Source: Streptomyces profundus
GTDB taxonomy: Bacteria; Actinomycetota; Actinomycetes; Streptomycetales; Streptomycetaceae
Length of the DNA: 64,000 nucleotides
Direction: 5' to 3'
Assembly: GCF_020740535.1 (NCBI RefSeq)
Contig: NZ_CP082362.1
Coordinates: 4,834,501 to 4,898,500 of the forward strand
Shown: positions 8,799 through 19,087 of the stretch, in pieces
Position numbering within the stretch: position 1 is the first letter of the stretch
Layout: each line of letters starts with the position of its first letter
Translations under genes and position numbers: made by a program
Notes under the pieces: model-generated
Seen by the model: the letters and a program-made list of their open reading frames with translations, nothing else
The model's database searches: none
What the model was told of the DNA's origin: nothing

Positions 8799-9449
8799 AT
8801 GAACAAGTTTCCTGGCTCCGGCCTCTACGATCGTCTGCCGGCCGAGTCCCGCTATGTGATTCCGCGCTTCGTCGAGCGCACCTCGCAGGGCGTGCGCGAG
8901 TACGACCCGTACGCGAAGCTCTTCGAGGAGGGCGTGATCTTCCTCGGCGTGCAGATCGACGACGCCTCGGCCAACGACGTGATGGCCCAGCTGCTCTGCC
9001 TGGAGTCCATGGACCCCGATCGGGACATCCAGATCTACATCAACAGCCCCGGTGGATCGTTCACCGCGCTGACCGCCATCTACGACACGATGGTCTTCGT
9101 CAAACCCGACATCCAGACCGTCTGCATGGGCCAGGCCGCCTCGGCCGCCGCCGTGCTGCTGGCGGCCGGCACCCCGGGCAAGCGCATGGCGCTGCCGAAC
9201 TCGCGGGTGCTGATCCACCAGCCGTACTCGGAGACCGGGCGTGGCCAGGTGTCCGACCTGGAGATCGCGGCCCGCGAGGTGCAGCGGATGCGCACCCAGC
9301 TGGAGGAGATGCTGGCCAAGCACTCCACCAGGCCGATCGAGGAGGTCCGCGACGACATCGAGCGCGACAAGATCCTCACCGCGGCCGAGGCCGTGGACTA
9401 CGGCCTGATCGACCAGATCATCACCACCCGCACCTCCACGGCCGACTAG
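8799..9449 (+). CDS. clpP2: ATP-dependent Clp protease proteolytic subunit 2
   Basis: 216 residues from ATG 8799. Catalytic Ser115 lies in GQAASAAAV and His140 in [21 protein letters not shown] is the oxyanion motif. The N-terminal extension ([23 protein letters not shown], trimmed on maturation in homologues) distinguishes it from ClpP1. It is co-oriented with clpP1, 103 bp apart, and probably cotranscribed. A large hairpin after the stop separates it from clpX. Confidence 0.97.
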   Translation: MNKFPGSGLYDRLPAESRYVIPRFVERTSQGVREYDPYAKLFEEGVIFLGVQIDDASANDVMAQLLCLESMDPDRDIQIYINSPGGSFTALTAIYDTMVFVKPDIQTVCMGQAASAAAVLLAAGTPGKRMALPNSRVLIHQPYSETGRGQVSDLEIAAREVQRMRTQLEEMLAKHSTRPIEEVRDDIERDKILTAAEAVDYGLIDQIITTRTSTAD

Positions 9450-9504
9450 GCCGCTCATCGGTACCTGTGCCGGATCACACATTCGGCGCGATAAACGGCT
9501 CCAT

Positions 9505-9550
9505 CCCCTTTGACGGGAAGGCCCCGCCGAGGGGGATTCCCGTCAAGGGG
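9505..9550 (+). terminator. Large hairpin between clpP2 and clpX
   Basis: CCCCTTTGACGGGAA (9505-9519) pairs with TTCCCGTCAAGGGG (9537-9550) with one bulged T; the intervening bases can form a smaller GGCCCC/GGGG stem. It lies 55 bp after the clpP2 stop and probably ends that transcript, leaving about 90 bp for a clpX promoter. Confidence 0.65.
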
Positions 9551-9642
9551 GACCATTCAACCGGGCCGACGAGGTACCGTCGTCTTCAGTAAGCACTCGG
9601 CACCGTCGCCCCGGCGGTGCGCAGTCGAAGGGGAAGCACCTC

Positions 9643-10938
9643 GTGGCACGCATCGGTGATGGCGGCGATCTGCTCAAGTGCTCGTTCTGCGGCAAGAGTC
9701 AGAAACAGGTGAAGAAGCTCATCGCGGGCCCGGGGGTCTATATCTGCGATGAGTGCATTGATCTCTGCAACGAGATCATTGAGGAGGAGCTGGCGGACTC
9801 GCCGGACTCCGACCTGGGAGAGCTGCCCAAGCCGCGGGAGATCTACGACTTCCTGGAAAGCTATGTGGTCGGCCAGGAAGACGCCAAGAAGGCGCTTTCG
9901 GTCGCCGTCTACAACCACTACAAGCGGGTTCGGGCGAGCGACTCCCACCACTCGCGGGACGAGGAGATCGAGCTCTCCAAGTCCAACATCCTGCTGCTCG
10001 GCCCCACCGGCTCAGGCAAGACCCTGCTCGCCCAGACGCTGGCCAGGATGCTCAACGTCCCCTTCGCCATCACCGACGCCACCGCGCTCACGGAGGCCGG
10101 CTATGTGGGCGAGGACGTCGAGAACATCCTGCTCAAGCTGATCCAGGCGGCCGACTACGACATCAAGAAGGCCGAGCAGGGGATCATCTACATCGACGAG
10201 ATCGACAAGGTCGCCCGCAAGAGCGAGAACCCGTCGATCACCCGCGATGTCTCCGGTGAGGGTGTCCAGCAGGCGCTCCTGAAGATCCTGGAGGGCACCA
10301 CGGCCGCGGTGCCGCCGCAGGGCGGGCGCAAGCACCCGCACCAGGAGTTCCTCCAGATCGACACCTCCAACGTGCTCTTCATCGTCGGCGGCGCCTTCGC
10401 CGGGCTCGACGACATCATCCGGGCCCGCTCGGGTGCCAGGGGCATCGGCTTCGGCGCCGACATCCGCTCGAAGCGGGATCGGGGCAGCGCCGAGCTGCTC
10501 ACCGACGCGCTCCCCGAGGATCTGGTCAAGTACGGCATGATCCCCGAGTTCATCGGCCGGCTCCCCGTGATCACCTCGGTCCACAACCTGGACCGCGAGG
10601 CCCTGCTGCGCATCCTGGTCGAGCCCCGCAACGCGCTGATCAAGCAGTACCAGCGGCTCTTCGAGCTGGACGGCGTCGAGCTTGAGTTCGATCTTCCGGC
10701 CCTGGAGGCCATCGCCGACCAGGCCATCCTGCGCGGCACGGGCGCGCGCGGCCTGCGGGCGATCATGGAGGAGGTGCTGATGTCGGTGATGTACGAGGTG
10801 CCGTCGCGGCAGGACGTCGGCCAGGTCCTGATCACGGAGGACGTCGTCAAGTCCAACGTCAACCCGACGCTGGTGCCCCGCTCGCGGCTGGCCAAGCAGC
10901 GGGACGCCTCGGTGCCGCCGCAGGAGAAGACGGCCTGA
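9643..10938 (+). CDS. clpX: ATP-dependent Clp protease ATP-binding subunit ClpX
   Basis: 431 residues from GTG 9643, with GAAGGGGAAG upstream. The N-terminal zinc-binding domain has Cys13, Cys16, Cys35 and Cys38. The AAA+ module has Walker A GPTGSGKT (120-127), the pore loop GYVGED, and Walker [12 protein letters not shown]-terminal small domain with the sensor-2 region [11 protein letters not shown] follows. ClpX unfolds substrates and feeds them to ClpP1P2. It has its own transcription unit here, ended by the palindrome at 10955-10996. Confidence 0.98.
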   Translation: MARIGDGGDLLKCSFCGKSQKQVKKLIAGPGVYICDECIDLCNEIIEEELADSPDSDLGELPKPREIYDFLESYVVGQEDAKKALSVAVYNHYKRVRASDSHHSRDEEIELSKSNILLLGPTGSGKTLLAQTLARMLNVPFAITDATALTEAGYVGEDVENILLKLIQAADYDIKKAEQGIIYIDEIDKVARKSENPSITRDVSGEGVQQALLKILEGTTAAVPPQGGRKHPHQEFLQIDTSNVLFIVGGAFAGLDDIIRARSGARGIGFGADIRSKRDRGSAELLTDALPEDLVKYGMIPEFIGRLPVITSVHNLDREALLRILVEPRNALIKQYQRLFELDGVELEFDLPALEAIADQAILRGTGARGLRAIMEEVLMSVMYEVPSRQDVGQVLITEDVVKSNVNPTLVPRSRLAKQRDASVPPQEKTA

Positions 10939-10954
10939 GCGCCGCCCCACAGCA

Positions 10955-10996
10955 CTGAGGCGGGCCCGGGACCAGCTGGTCCCGGGCCCGCCTCAG
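10955..10996. terminator. 42-bp perfect palindrome, bidirectional terminator
   Basis: Bases 10955-10996 are a perfect inverted repeat with no mismatch (centre ACCAGCTGGT; outer arms CTGAGGCGGGCCC and complement). It starts 17 bp after the clpX stop and ends 51 bp before the stop of the convergent membrane-protein gene, so it can terminate both transcripts. Confidence 0.8.
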
Positions 10997-11047
10997 GTCG
11001 TTCTCCGCTCGTTCGGGGGAGTGACGCCCCTTACGGGATGTCGCCGC

Positions 11048-12229
11048 CTACGGGATGACGTCCTCGTCGGCCGGGGCCTCGTCGGCGTTCCCGCCGCCGC
11101 CCCCGGCCTCGACCAGGGAGGCGTTGCGCAGCTGCGCGGTGTGCGCGGCGGCGTCCTCCAGCGACATCTCCAGCGTGCCGGAGCCGGTCTGCTTCTGGAT
11201 GATGGTGAGGCCGGCGGTGCTGTAGTCAGCCCAGACGCACACCGGGACCGGCACCATCTCGTTGGTGAACATGTCCAGGCTCTCGCCCTGCTGGCACTTC
11301 ATGACGGCACCGTCGAGGCCGTCCGGGTTCATGCTCTCCGGCTCGCCGTGGAGCGTCATGTCCGAGCTGGTGGTCGCCTCCTCGGCGCCGAAGGCCAGGA
11401 AGGCGTCGACGCTGGCCTCCGGGTTCTCGATCTCGCCCCACAGGCCCATCGTCAACATGGTGTGGACCTCGGAGCTGCCCAGCTCCGCCGGGTCCTCCAG
11501 CTGGCTGGCGTCGATGAGGCTGATGCCCGCCAGGTACATGGCGCTGGCGCCCTCGGCGTCGGCGAGGCCGACCTCGGCCAGCTCCTCCTGGGTGAAGTTG
11601 TCCTCGCTGCTCTGGACCGGGTCGGCCAGGTTGTAGTCGCCGAAGCTGTCGGGCAGCTCCAGCACATAGCGCGAGTCGGGGTCGGTGCCCGCGCTGCTGC
11701 CGCCTCCGCCGCCTCCGTTGTCATCGTCGTCGCCCGACAGCAGGAAGAAGCCGAGCCCGCCGACGATCGCGAGCGACACCACCGTGGCGATCACGATCAC
11801 CAGGGTCTTGTTGCCGCCACCGCCACCGGACGGCTGCGGCTGGCCGTAGGGGGGCTGCTGACCGGGGAACTGCCCGGGGGGCTGCTGGCCGGGGAACTGA
11901 CCGGGCGCTCCCGGGGGCTGCTGGCCGGGGAACTGGCCCGGCTGTCCGGGCTGGCCCGGGTACTGCCCGGGCTGGGGCGCCGGCGGGGGCTGCTGCCCGT
12001 AGGGCCCCGGCTGCTGCTGCGGCTGGCCGTAGGGGCCCGGCTGCCCCGGCGCACCGGGCTGCTGCGGATATCCGTACCCGGGCCCACCGGGGGCGCCGCC
12101 CTGCGCGTACGGGTTGGGGCCGCCGGGCGGTGTGCCCTGCGGCGGTGGCGCCCCGTACGGGCCGGGCTGCCCGGGCTGCGGGCCCTGCGGGGGCTGCTGC
12201 CCGTACGGACCCGGCTGGTTCTGACTCAT
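11048..12229 (-). CDS. Pro/Gln/Gly-rich single-pass membrane protein with extracellular domain
   Basis: 393 residues from ATG 12229, with GAGGGGAAG upstream. Residues 1-140 are an extreme low-complexity repeat of [10 protein letters not shown] / QFPGQQPP units. One transmembrane helix follows ([23 protein letters not shown]), then a Gly/Ser linker and a soluble C-terminal domain of about 200 residues containing one cysteine pair ([15 protein letters not shown]). Streptomycetes carry many such proteins with disordered cytoplasmic N-termini; no enzyme motif is visible. It is convergent with clpX and divergent from valS. Function unknown. Confidence 0.85.
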   Translation of the reverse strand: MSQNQPGPYGQQPPQGPQPGQPGPYGAPPPQGTPPGGPNPYAQGGAPGGPGYGYPQQPGAPGQPGPYGQPQQQPGPYGQQPPPAPQPGQYPGQPGQPGQFPGQQPPGAPGQFPGQQPPGQFPGQQPPYGQPQPSGGGGGNKTLVIVIATVVSLAIVGGLGFFLLSGDDDDNGGGGGGSSAGTDPDSRYVLELPDSFGDYNLADPVQSSEDNFTQEELAEVGLADAEGASAMYLAGISLIDASQLEDPAELGSSEVHTMLTMGLWGEIENPEASVDAFLAFGAEEATTSSDMTLHGEPESMNPDGLDGAVMKCQQGESLDMFTNEMVPVPVCVWADYSTAGLTIIQKQTGSGTLEMSLEDAAAHTAQLRNASLVEAGGGGGNADEAPADEDVIP

Positions 12230-12418
12230 ACTGCTTCCCCTCAAGAGCCCTGCGTCGTCTGCGTAACGCACATCCTGTCGGATGAGATGGCTTCCTGTAC
12301 ATCCGCCCCCATTGCCCTTACCGCACCTTCCACGGCCCGCTTCGGGATGATCTCCGGCCCCGGCCAAGGCCGTTGGGGCCGCCGGGAAACCTCGGCGCGG
12401 ACTGTCGGTGCGGGGTCC

Positions 12419-12431
12419 TAGACTGAGCGCC
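12419..12431 (+). promoter_or_regulatory. -10 element of a probable leaderless valS promoter
   Basis: TAGACT at 12419-12424 ends seven bases before the GTG start at 12432, and no ribosome-binding site is present. The distance is what is expected if transcription starts at the G of the start codon. The same hexamer and the same seven-base spacing precede folC. Confidence 0.6.
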
Positions 12432-15065
12432 GTGACCGACATGACCCAGCGGCCCGCCAACGGGCCCCGCAGCGCCGCCCCCTCAGATCTGCCGACTCAG
12501 TACACGCCGGCCGACGTAGAGGGCAGGCTCTATGAGCGGTGGGTAGAACGCGGTTACTTCGAGGCGGACGCCAAGAGCGCCCGGGAGCCGTACACGATCG
12601 TCATCCCGCCGCCCAACGTCACCGGCAGCCTGCACCTCGGGCACGCCTTCGAACACACGCTGATCGACGCGCTCACCCGCCGCAAGCGGATGCAGGGCTT
12701 CGAGACCCTCTGGCAGCCCGGCATGGACCACGCGGGCATCGCCACGCAGAACCGCGTCGAGCGCGAGCTGGCCAAGGAGGGCGTCTCCCGGCACGATCTC
12801 GGCCGGGAGGCGTTCATCGAGCGCGTCTGGCAGTGGAAGGCCGAGTCCGGCGGCACGATCTCCGGCCAGATGCGCCGGCTCGGTGACGGCGTCGCCTGGT
12901 CCCGCGAGCGCTTCACGATGGACGAGGGCCTCTCCCGGTCCGTGAACACCATCTTCAAGCGCCTCTACGACGACGGCCTGATCTACCGCGCCGAGCGCAT
13001 CATCAACTGGTGCCCCCGCTGTGTCAGCGCCATCTCCGACATCGAGGTCGAATACCAGGACGACGCCGGCGAGTTGGTGTCCATCCGCTACGGCGACGGC
13101 GAGGACTCGCTGGTCGTCGCCACCACCAGGGCCGAGACGATGCTGGGCGACACCGCCGTCGCCGTCCATCCGGACGACGAGCGCTACCGCCATCTGGTCG
13201 GCCGCGAGATCAAGCTGCCGCTGACCGACCGCGCCATCCCGGTCGTCGCCGACGCCCATGTCGATCCCGAGTTCGGCACGGGCGCCGTCAAGGTCACCCC
13301 CGCGCACGACCCCAACGACTTCGAGATCGGCCTGCGGCACGGCCTGCCGCAGATCACGGTGATGGACGAGCAGGCCAGGATCACCGCGCACGGCCCCTTC
13401 CTCGGGCTCGACCGCCTTGAGGCGCGGGCCGCCGTGGTCGGCGCGCTGCGCGCCGAGGGGCGGATCGTCGCCGAGAAGCGCCCCTATGTGCACTCCGTCG
13501 GCCACTGCTCGCGCTGTCAGACGACGGTCGAGCCCCGGCTGTCCATGCAGTGGTGGGTCAAGGTGGCCCCGCTCGCCCAGGCCGCGGGGGACGCGGTCCG
13601 CGACGGCCGGGTCGCCATCCACCCCAAGGAGATGTCCACCCGCTACTTCGAGTGGGTGGACAACCTCCACGACTGGTGCATCTCCCGCCAGCTGTGGTGG
13701 GGGCACCGCATCCCCGTCTGGTACGGCCCCGACGACGAGATCCGCTGCCTCGGCCCGGACGAGGAGCCGCCCAGCGGCCCCGGCTGGCGCCAGGAGACGG
13801 ACGTGCTGGACACCTGGTTCTCCTCCGGGCTCTGGCCGTTCTCCACGCTGGGCTGGCCCGAGCGGACGGAGAGCGTCGCGAAGTTCTATCCGAACTCCGT
13901 GCTCGTCACCGGCTACGACATCCTCTTCTTCTGGGTCGCCCGGATGATGATGTTCGGCCTCTACGCGATGGACGGCGTCCCCCCGTTCCGCACCATCGCC
14001 CTGCACGGCATGGTGCGTGACCAGTTCGGCAAGAAGATGTCCAAGTCCTTTGGGAACGCGGTCGATCCGCTGGACTGGATGGACGCCTATGGTTCGGACG
14101 CCGTCCGTTTCACCCTCGCCAGAGGCGCCAACCCGGGCGTCGACGTGCCGATCGGCGAGGACTGGGTCCAGGCGTCGAGGAACTTCGCCAACAAGATCTG
14201 GAACGCCACCCGCTTCGCGCTGCTCAACGGCGCCACGGTGGCCGGCCCGCTGCCGGCGGCCGACGAGCTGTCCGCCACCGACCGCTGGGTGCTCTCCCGG
14301 CTGAACGCGGTGGTCGCCCAGGTCGACGCCCACTACGACGACTACCAGTTCGCCAAGCTCAGCGACGCCCTCTTCCACTTCGCCTGGGACGAGGTCTTCG
14401 ACTGGTACGTCGAGCTGTCCAAGACCACGTTCGCCGCCGGCGGCCGGCCGGCCGAGGTCTCCCGGCGGGTGCTGGGCGAGGTCCTGGACGTCACGCTCCG
14501 GCTGCTGCACCCGCTGATCCCGTTCGTCACCGAGGAGCTGTGGACCACGCTCACCGGCGGCGAGTCCGTGGTGGTCGCCGACTGGCCGGTCGACTCCGGT
14601 TTCCGCGCCGCCGACGCCGAGCGGGAGATCGACACCGTCCGTCAACTGGTCACCGAGGTCCGCAGGTTCCGCGCCGACCAGGGGCTCCAGCCGGGGCAGC
14701 GGGTGCCGGCCACGCTGGCCCTCGCCGACACCCCCCTCGCGGCCCACGAGCCGGCGATCAGGTCCCTGCTGCGCCTGGAGCCGGCCGGCGACTCCTTCGC
14801 CGCCACGGCCACCCTGCCGGTGGCCGGCGTCGAGGTGGCGCTCGACCTCTCCGGCGCGATCGACTTCGCCGCCGAGCGCAAGCGCCTCTCCAAGGACCTG
14901 GCCGCCGCGGAGAAGGAGCTGGCCCAGACGACCGCCAAGCTGGGCAACGAGGCGTTCCTGGCCAAGGCGCCCGAGCAGGTGGTCGGCAAGATCCGGGGCC
15001 GCCGGCAGGCCGCCGAGGAGGACATCGCCCGCATCGCGGCCCAGTTGGCCAAGCTCCCCGAATAG
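12432..15065 (+). CDS. valS: Valyl-tRNA synthetase
   Basis: 877 residues from GTG 12432 (ATG 12441 alternative). Class I synthetase signatures are clear: HIGH-type HLGHAFEH early in the protein and KKMSKSFGN in the catalytic core, with the editing (CP1) domain between them and an anticodon-binding domain after it. The C-terminal coiled coil ([21 protein letters not shown]) is the ValRS tRNA-binding arm. Length is normal for ValRS. The protein charges tRNA-Val and edits threonine. Confidence 0.98.
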   Translation: MTDMTQRPANGPRSAAPSDLPTQYTPADVEGRLYERWVERGYFEADAKSAREPYTIVIPPPNVTGSLHLGHAFEHTLIDALTRRKRMQGFETLWQPGMDHAGIATQNRVERELAKEGVSRHDLGREAFIERVWQWKAESGGTISGQMRRLGDGVAWSRERFTMDEGLSRSVNTIFKRLYDDGLIYRAERIINWCPRCVSAISDIEVEYQDDAGELVSIRYGDGEDSLVVATTRAETMLGDTAVAVHPDDERYRHLVGREIKLPLTDRAIPVVADAHVDPEFGTGAVKVTPAHDPNDFEIGLRHGLPQITVMDEQARITAHGPFLGLDRLEARAAVVGALRAEGRIVAEKRPYVHSVGHCSRCQTTVEPRLSMQWWVKVAPLAQAAGDAVRDGRVAIHPKEMSTRYFEWVDNLHDWCISRQLWWGHRIPVWYGPDDEIRCLGPDEEPPSGPGWRQETDVLDTWFSSGLWPFSTLGWPERTESVAKFYPNSVLVTGYDILFFWVARMMMFGLYAMDGVPPFRTIALHGMVRDQFGKKMSKSFGNAVDPLDWMDAYGSDAVRFTLARGANPGVDVPIGEDWVQASRNFANKIWNATRFALLNGATVAGPLPAADELSATDRWVLSRLNAVVAQVDAHYDDYQFAKLSDALFHFAWDEVFDWYVELSKTTFAAGGRPAEVSRRVLGEVLDVTLRLLHPLIPFVTEELWTTLTGGESVVVADWPVDSGFRAADAEREIDTVRQLVTEVRRFRADQGLQPGQRVPATLALADTPLAAHEPAIRSLLRLEPAGDSFAATATLPVAGVEVALDLSGAIDFAAERKRLSKDLAAAEKELAQTTAKLGNEAFLAKAPEQVVGKIRGRRQAAEEDIARIAAQLAKLPE

Positions 15066-15081
15066 CCGGGCGCGCGTGGCC

Positions 15082-15110
15082 GGCCCCCCGTCCCCCAGGG
15101 CCGGGGGGCC
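15082..15110 (+). terminator. GC hairpin between valS and folC
   Basis: GGCCCCCCG (15082-15090) pairs with CGGGGGGCC (15102-15110) across an 11-nt loop, beginning 17 bp after the valS stop. It overlaps the expected -35 region of the folC promoter. Confidence 0.55.
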
Positions 15111-15124
15111 ACCGCCCCGTTCAG

Positions 15125-15137
15125 TAGACTCGCCACC
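15125..15137 (+). promoter_or_regulatory. -10 element of a probable leaderless folC promoter
   Basis: TAGACT at 15125-15130 followed by seven bases and the GTG start at 15138; no ribosome-binding site. No good -35 hexamer is visible in the GC-rich upstream hairpin. Confidence 0.55.
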
Positions 15138-16727
15138 GTGAGTGACGCAGAGCCCGACCGTGGCCAGGAGCCGGACGACTTCCCGGCCTTCCCGCTGAGC
15201 GGCGCTGAGGCGGAGGCGAAGGCCGACGCGGAAGCGAACGCCGAGAGCGGGGAGTTCGACGAGATCGCCGCCGCCGAGCGGGACCGCGATCCCGATCTCG
15301 CGGTGATCGAGGCGGGCAGTCGCACCCTGCGGGCGCTGGCCGGGCCGCCCGGCGGCGATCTGCCCACCCGCCCCGACGACCCGGAGCTCGACCGCGCGCT
15401 CGCCGAGGTCGAGGCCGAGCTGCTCGCGCGCTGGCCGGAGACCAAGCTCGACCCGTCAACCGCCCGGATGACCGCCCTGATGGACGTGCTGGGGGAGCCC
15501 CAGCGCGGCTACCCGGCGATCCACATCACCGGGACCAACGGCAAGACCACCACCGCCCGTATGATCGAGGCGCTGCTCGGCGGCTTCGACCTGCGCACCG
15601 GCCGCTACAGCAGCCCGCATGTGCAGTCCATCACCGAGCGGATCAGCGTGGACGGCGCCCCCCTCTCCGCCGAGCGCTTCGTCGAGGCATACCAGGACAT
15701 CAAGCCCTATCTCGATCTGGTGGACGCCGCCCAGGAGCACCGGCTGTCCTTCTTCGAGGTGCTGACCGGCATGGCCTACGCGGCCTTCGCCGACGCCCCG
15801 GCGGACGTCGCCGTGGTCGAGGTGGGCATGGGCGGCAGCTGGGACGCCACCAATGTGATCGACGGATCGGTAGCCGTGATCACCCCGATCAGCCTGGACC
15901 ACACCGCGCGCCTGGGGGACACCCCCGAGCAGATCGCGGTGGAGAAGGCCGGGATCATCAAGCCGGGCGCCCGGGTGATCCTCGCCCAGCAGCAGATCGA
16001 CGCGGCCTCCGTGATCCTGCGCCGCGCCGTCGCGGCGGACGCCACCGTGGCCAGGGAGGGCATGGAGTTCGGGGTGCTCTCCCGCGAGGTCGCCGTCGGC
16101 GGCCAGCTATTGACGCTCCGCGGCCTCGGCGGCGAGTACCCCGAGGTCTTCCTGCCGCTGCACGGTGCGCACATGGCGCACAACGCCGCGGTCGCGCTGG
16201 CCGCCGTGGAGGCGTTCTTCGGCGTGGGCGACGGGCGGCCGGCGGCGCCGCTGGACCAGGAGGTGGTGCGGGCCGCGTTCGCCGCCGTCAGCTCCCCGGG
16301 ACGGCTGGAGGCGGTGCGCACCAGCCCCACCGTGCTGCTGGACGCCGCGCACAACCCGGGCGGCGCGCTGGCCACGGCGGACGCGGTCACCGAGGCGTTC
16401 GGTTTCAGCCGGCTGATCGGCGTGGTGGGGGCCACCGAGGGCAAGGACGTGCGGGGGCTGCTTGAAGCCTTCGAGCCGATCTTCACCGAGGTGGTGGTGA
16501 CCAGGAACGCCACCCAGCGTGCCCTGGACGTCGACGCGTTGGCGGCGCTGGCCGTGGAGGTGTTCGGCGAGGAGCGGGTGCAGGTCGAGCCCCGCCTCGA
16601 CGAGGCGATCGAGGCGGCCATCGGGCTGGCCGAGGAGGAACACGAGTACGCCGCCGCCGGCGTCCTGATCACCGGTTCGGTGATCACGGTCGGCGAGGCC
16701 AGGCTGCTGTTGAAGGGCGGACGTTGA
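15138..16727 (+). CDS. folC: Bifunctional dihydrofolate/folylpolyglutamate synthase
   Basis: 529 residues. The Mur-ligase-type P-loop HITGTNGKTTTARM lies near residue 133, followed by SPHVQSITERI, the strand VAVVEVGMGGSWDATNV, and the C-terminal domain with LLDAAHNPGG. It adds glutamate to dihydropteroate and to folates. The protein is longer than bacterial FolC (about 430 residues) because of an acidic Ala/Glu-rich N-terminal extension of about 90 residues. The TGA stop overlaps the next start by one base, so the DUF4233 gene is translationally coupled. Confidence 0.96.
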   Translation: MSDAEPDRGQEPDDFPAFPLSGAEAEAKADAEANAESGEFDEIAAAERDRDPDLAVIEAGSRTLRALAGPPGGDLPTRPDDPELDRALAEVEAELLARWPETKLDPSTARMTALMDVLGEPQRGYPAIHITGTNGKTTTARMIEALLGGFDLRTGRYSSPHVQSITERISVDGAPLSAERFVEAYQDIKPYLDLVDAAQEHRLSFFEVLTGMAYAAFADAPADVAVVEVGMGGSWDATNVIDGSVAVITPISLDHTARLGDTPEQIAVEKAGIIKPGARVILAQQQIDAASVILRRAVAADATVAREGMEFGVLSREVAVGGQLLTLRGLGGEYPEVFLPLHGAHMAHNAAVALAAVEAFFGVGDGRPAAPLDQEVVRAAFAAVSSPGRLEAVRTSPTVLLDAAHNPGGALATADAVTEAFGFSRLIGVVGATEGKDVRGLLEAFEPIFTEVVVTRNATQRALDVDALAALAVEVFGEERVQVEPRLDEAIEAAIGLAEEEHEYAAAGVLITGSVITVGEARLLLKGGR

Positions 16728-17068
16728 TGCGCACGCTGTGTGCCAGCACGCTGGTGGGCGAGTTCCTGGTGATCGGCCTGGCCGGCCTGGTGGCGGACCG
16801 GACGTCGGCCGCCTCGACGGGCACCGTCTGGTGGGTCTGCGGCGTCGCCATGGCGCTCTCCCTGCTGTTGTGCGGGCTCGCCGGCCGGCCGCTGGGGGTG
16901 TGGCTCGGCTGGGCGCTCCAGGTGGGCCTGATCGCCGCCGGTCTCGTGCTGCCGGCGATGTACGTGCTGGGGCTCGCCTTCGGCGGCCTGTGGTGGGCCT
17001 CCGTCCACTTCGGCGCGAAGATCGACGCGTTCCGCGCGAGCCAGGCGACGGCGACGCCCGCCGGCTGA
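16727..17068 (+). CDS. DUF4233 family membrane protein
   Basis: 113 residues from ATG 16727, which shares its A with the folC stop codon. Four hydrophobic helices are visible (EFLVIGLAGLVAD, WWVCGVAMALSLLLCGLAG, GWALQVGLIAAGLVLPAMYVLGLAFGGLWW). The family is restricted to actinobacteria and regularly sits between folC and ndk; its function is not known. Confidence 0.88.
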   Translation: MRTLCASTLVGEFLVIGLAGLVADRTSAASTGTVWWVCGVAMALSLLLCGLAGRPLGVWLGWALQVGLIAAGLVLPAMYVLGLAFGGLWWASVHFGAKIDAFRASQATATPAG

Positions 17069-17190
17069 CAGGGCCCGCCGCCGCCCCGGCCCGGACAGCC
17101 CGGTACTCTTAGGCGCCCCCGCGCCGACGGCGCGGCCCGGCCGGCGCATGCCCGTCGCGCATTCCCACTCTCCTCCCAGGAGCCGCCCCC

Positions 17191-17610
17191 ATGAGCCAGC
17201 GCACTCTTGTCCTTCTCAAGCCGGACGCGGTCAGCCGGGGGCTGATCGGCGAGATCGTCGGCCGAGTGGAACGCAAGGCCGGCTGGCGGATCACCGCACT
17301 TGAGCTGCGGACCCTGGACCGGACGACGCTGGAGACGCACTACGCGGAGCACGAGGGCCGTCCGTTCTACGCCCCGCTGCTTGAGTTCATGGCCTCAGGA
17401 CCGAGCGTCGCGATGATCGTCGAGGGCGAGCGGGTCATCGAGGGCCTGCGCACCCTGGCGGGCCCGACCGACCCGATCGCGGCGCCCCCCGGCTCCATCA
17501 GGGGCGATCTCGGCACGGTGGTGCGGGAGAACCTGATCCACGCCTCCGACTCGGAGGAGTCGGCGGACCGCGAGGTGAAGATCTTCTTCCCCGACTACCC
17601 CAGGGGCTGA
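17191..17610 (+). CDS. ndk: Nucleoside diphosphate kinase
   Basis: 139 residues from ATG 17191, with CCCAGGAG upstream. The phospho-accepting histidine is His117 in ENLIHASDS, and the N-terminus carries LVLLKPDAVSRGLIGEI. It transfers phosphate from ATP to other (deoxy)nucleoside diphosphates. Length is typical. It is the last gene before the mre cluster, and a 339-bp gap follows. Confidence 0.97.
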   Translation: MSQRTLVLLKPDAVSRGLIGEIVGRVERKAGWRITALELRTLDRTTLETHYAEHEGRPFYAPLLEFMASGPSVAMIVEGERVIEGLRTLAGPTDPIAAPPGSIRGDLGTVVRENLIHASDSEESADREVKIFFPDYPRG

Positions 17611-17949
17611 GGCGCGCCCTCCTCGGTGACCGGCCGTCAGCGTGCCGAGCGGGTTGGACCGCTCCGGCCACGCCCGGCCCGGCGGAATGCGATGCTCCGC
17701 CTCGGTGGGTATGGTCGGTGCGGGGAACCCTTCACCCGAACGCGACGTCACCATGATGGAGGGTGGGGCTGGTTCCGCCGACAATGGCGAAAGCGGCGCT
17801 CCGGCGCTCCGTGTTAGACCGGCCGTGGATACGATGGCGATGCCGCGCCTCTTCTCCCTTCGGCGGGAGAGGCCTCGACGCGCAGCCCACCGCACCCTCC
17901 GCCGACCTCCCCGCACATTACGCACAGCTGGAAGGCCAGATGCATCCCT
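17611..17949 (+). other. mreB upstream region (promoter and leader)
   Basis: This 339-bp gap holds the ECF-type promoter at 17724-17749 and, downstream of it, about 190 bp that would be an untranslated leader for mreB. Frames in this stretch have no family resemblance and poor codon use, so no gene is called. Confidence 0.6.
17724..17749 (+). promoter_or_regulatory. ECF-sigma (SigE-like) promoter for the mre cluster
   Basis: GGAAC (17724-17728), a 17-bp spacer, and CGTC (17746-17749) match the extended AAC / CGT pattern of ECF sigma promoters. In Streptomyces, SigE controls cell-envelope genes, and a SigE input into mreB is plausible. Transcription would start near 17757. The assignment to a particular sigma factor is inference. 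Confidence 0.5.
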
Positions 17950-18981
17950 ATGGCGAACAATATGTCGTTCATCGGTCGTGACATGGCAGTGGACCTCGGG
18001 ACGGCCAACACGCTGGTGTACGTCAGGGGTCGAGGGATTGTCCTCAACGAGCCGTCCGTCGTCGCGATCAACACCAACACGGGGGGCATTCTCGCCGTCG
18101 GTGCCGAGGCGAAGAAGATGATCGGCCGGACCCCAGGCAACATCGTGGCCGTTCGTCCTCTCAAGGACGGCGTGATCGCCGACTTCGAGATCACCGAGCG
18201 GATGCTGCGGTACTTCATTCTGAAAATCCACCGACGGCGCTATCTGGCCCGACCGCGGGTGGTCGTCTGTGTGCCTTCCGGAATCACCGGAGTGGAGCGC
18301 AGGGCCGTCATCGAGGCGTCGACGCAGGCCGGCGCGCGGCAGGTGCACATCATCGAGGAGCCGATGGCGGCGGCGATCGGCTCGGGTCTGCCGGTCCACG
18401 AGGCCACCGGAAACATGGTCGTCGACATCGGTGGCGGCACCACGGAGGTGGCCGTGATCTCCCTGGGCGGCATCGTCACCGCCCAGTCGATCCGGGTGGC
18501 GGGCGACGAGTTGGACAACGCGATCATCCAGCACATCAAGAAGGAGTACAGCCTCCTGCTGGGCGAGCGCACCGCCGAGACCATCAAGCTCACCATCGGC
18601 TCCGCCTACGAGCTGGACCAGGACGAGCACACCGAGATCCGGGGCCGTGACCTGGTCAGCGGCCTCCCCAAGACCGTGGTGATCTCCTCGGCCGAGGTGC
18701 GCAAGGCCATGGAGGAGCCGGTCAACGCGATCGTCGACGCGGTCAAGACGACGCTCGACAAGTGCCCGCCCGAGCTCTCGGGCGATGTGATGGACCGGGG
18801 CATCGTGCTGACGGGCGGCGGCGCCCTGCTGCGCGGCCTGGACGAGCGGCTCCGCCAGGAGACGGGCATGCCCATCCATATCGCCGAGGACCCGCTGGAC
18901 TCCGTGGCGCTCGGCTCGGGCAAGTGCGTGGAGGAGTTCGAGGCGCTCCAGCAGGTGCTCGACGCCCAACCCCGGCGCTAG
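17950..18981 (+). CDS. mreB: Rod-shape/sporulation cytoskeletal protein MreB
   Basis: 343 residues from ATG 17950 (ATG 17962, [20 protein letters not shown], is an alternative). The actin-fold signatures are present: phosphate-1 [11 protein letters not shown], phosphate-2 [18 protein letters not shown], and adenosine motif [14 protein letters not shown]. In Streptomyces MreB polymerises under the membrane and directs spore-wall synthesis rather than hyphal elongation. It heads the mreBCD-PBP2-RodA cluster. Confidence 0.97.
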   Translation: MANNMSFIGRDMAVDLGTANTLVYVRGRGIVLNEPSVVAINTNTGGILAVGAEAKKMIGRTPGNIVAVRPLKDGVIADFEITERMLRYFILKIHRRRYLARPRVVVCVPSGITGVERRAVIEASTQAGARQVHIIEEPMAAAIGSGLPVHEATGNMVVDIGGGTTEVAVISLGGIVTAQSIRVAGDELDNAIIQHIKKEYSLLLGERTAETIKLTIGSAYELDQDEHTEIRGRDLVSGLPKTVVISSAEVRKAMEEPVNAIVDAVKTTLDKCPPELSGDVMDRGIVLTGGGALLRGLDERLRQETGMPIHIAEDPLDSVALGSGKCVEEFEALQQVLDAQPRR

Positions 18982-19087
18982 CCGGGGCGGCATCCGCCGG
19001 ACAAGCGGAACGTCGGCCGGGAACGTCCGGTTAGCCGGGCAGACCCGGGATTATGTGGACTGATCCAGAAAGGCACGGCCGCCGCAC

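Noticed and set aside
6389-8806. 805-codon open frame on the minus strand opposite tig and clpP1
   Set aside because: It is the antisense shadow of GC-rich coding sequence; it crosses two conserved genes and has no family resemblance.
12483-14747. 754-codon minus-strand frame opposite valS
   Set aside because: Shadow frame created by the third-position GC bias of valS; Gly/Val/Arg-rich with no domains.
17642-18121. Plus-strand frame overlapping the start of mreB
   Set aside because: No homology, overlaps mreB out of frame, and covers the promoter and leader.
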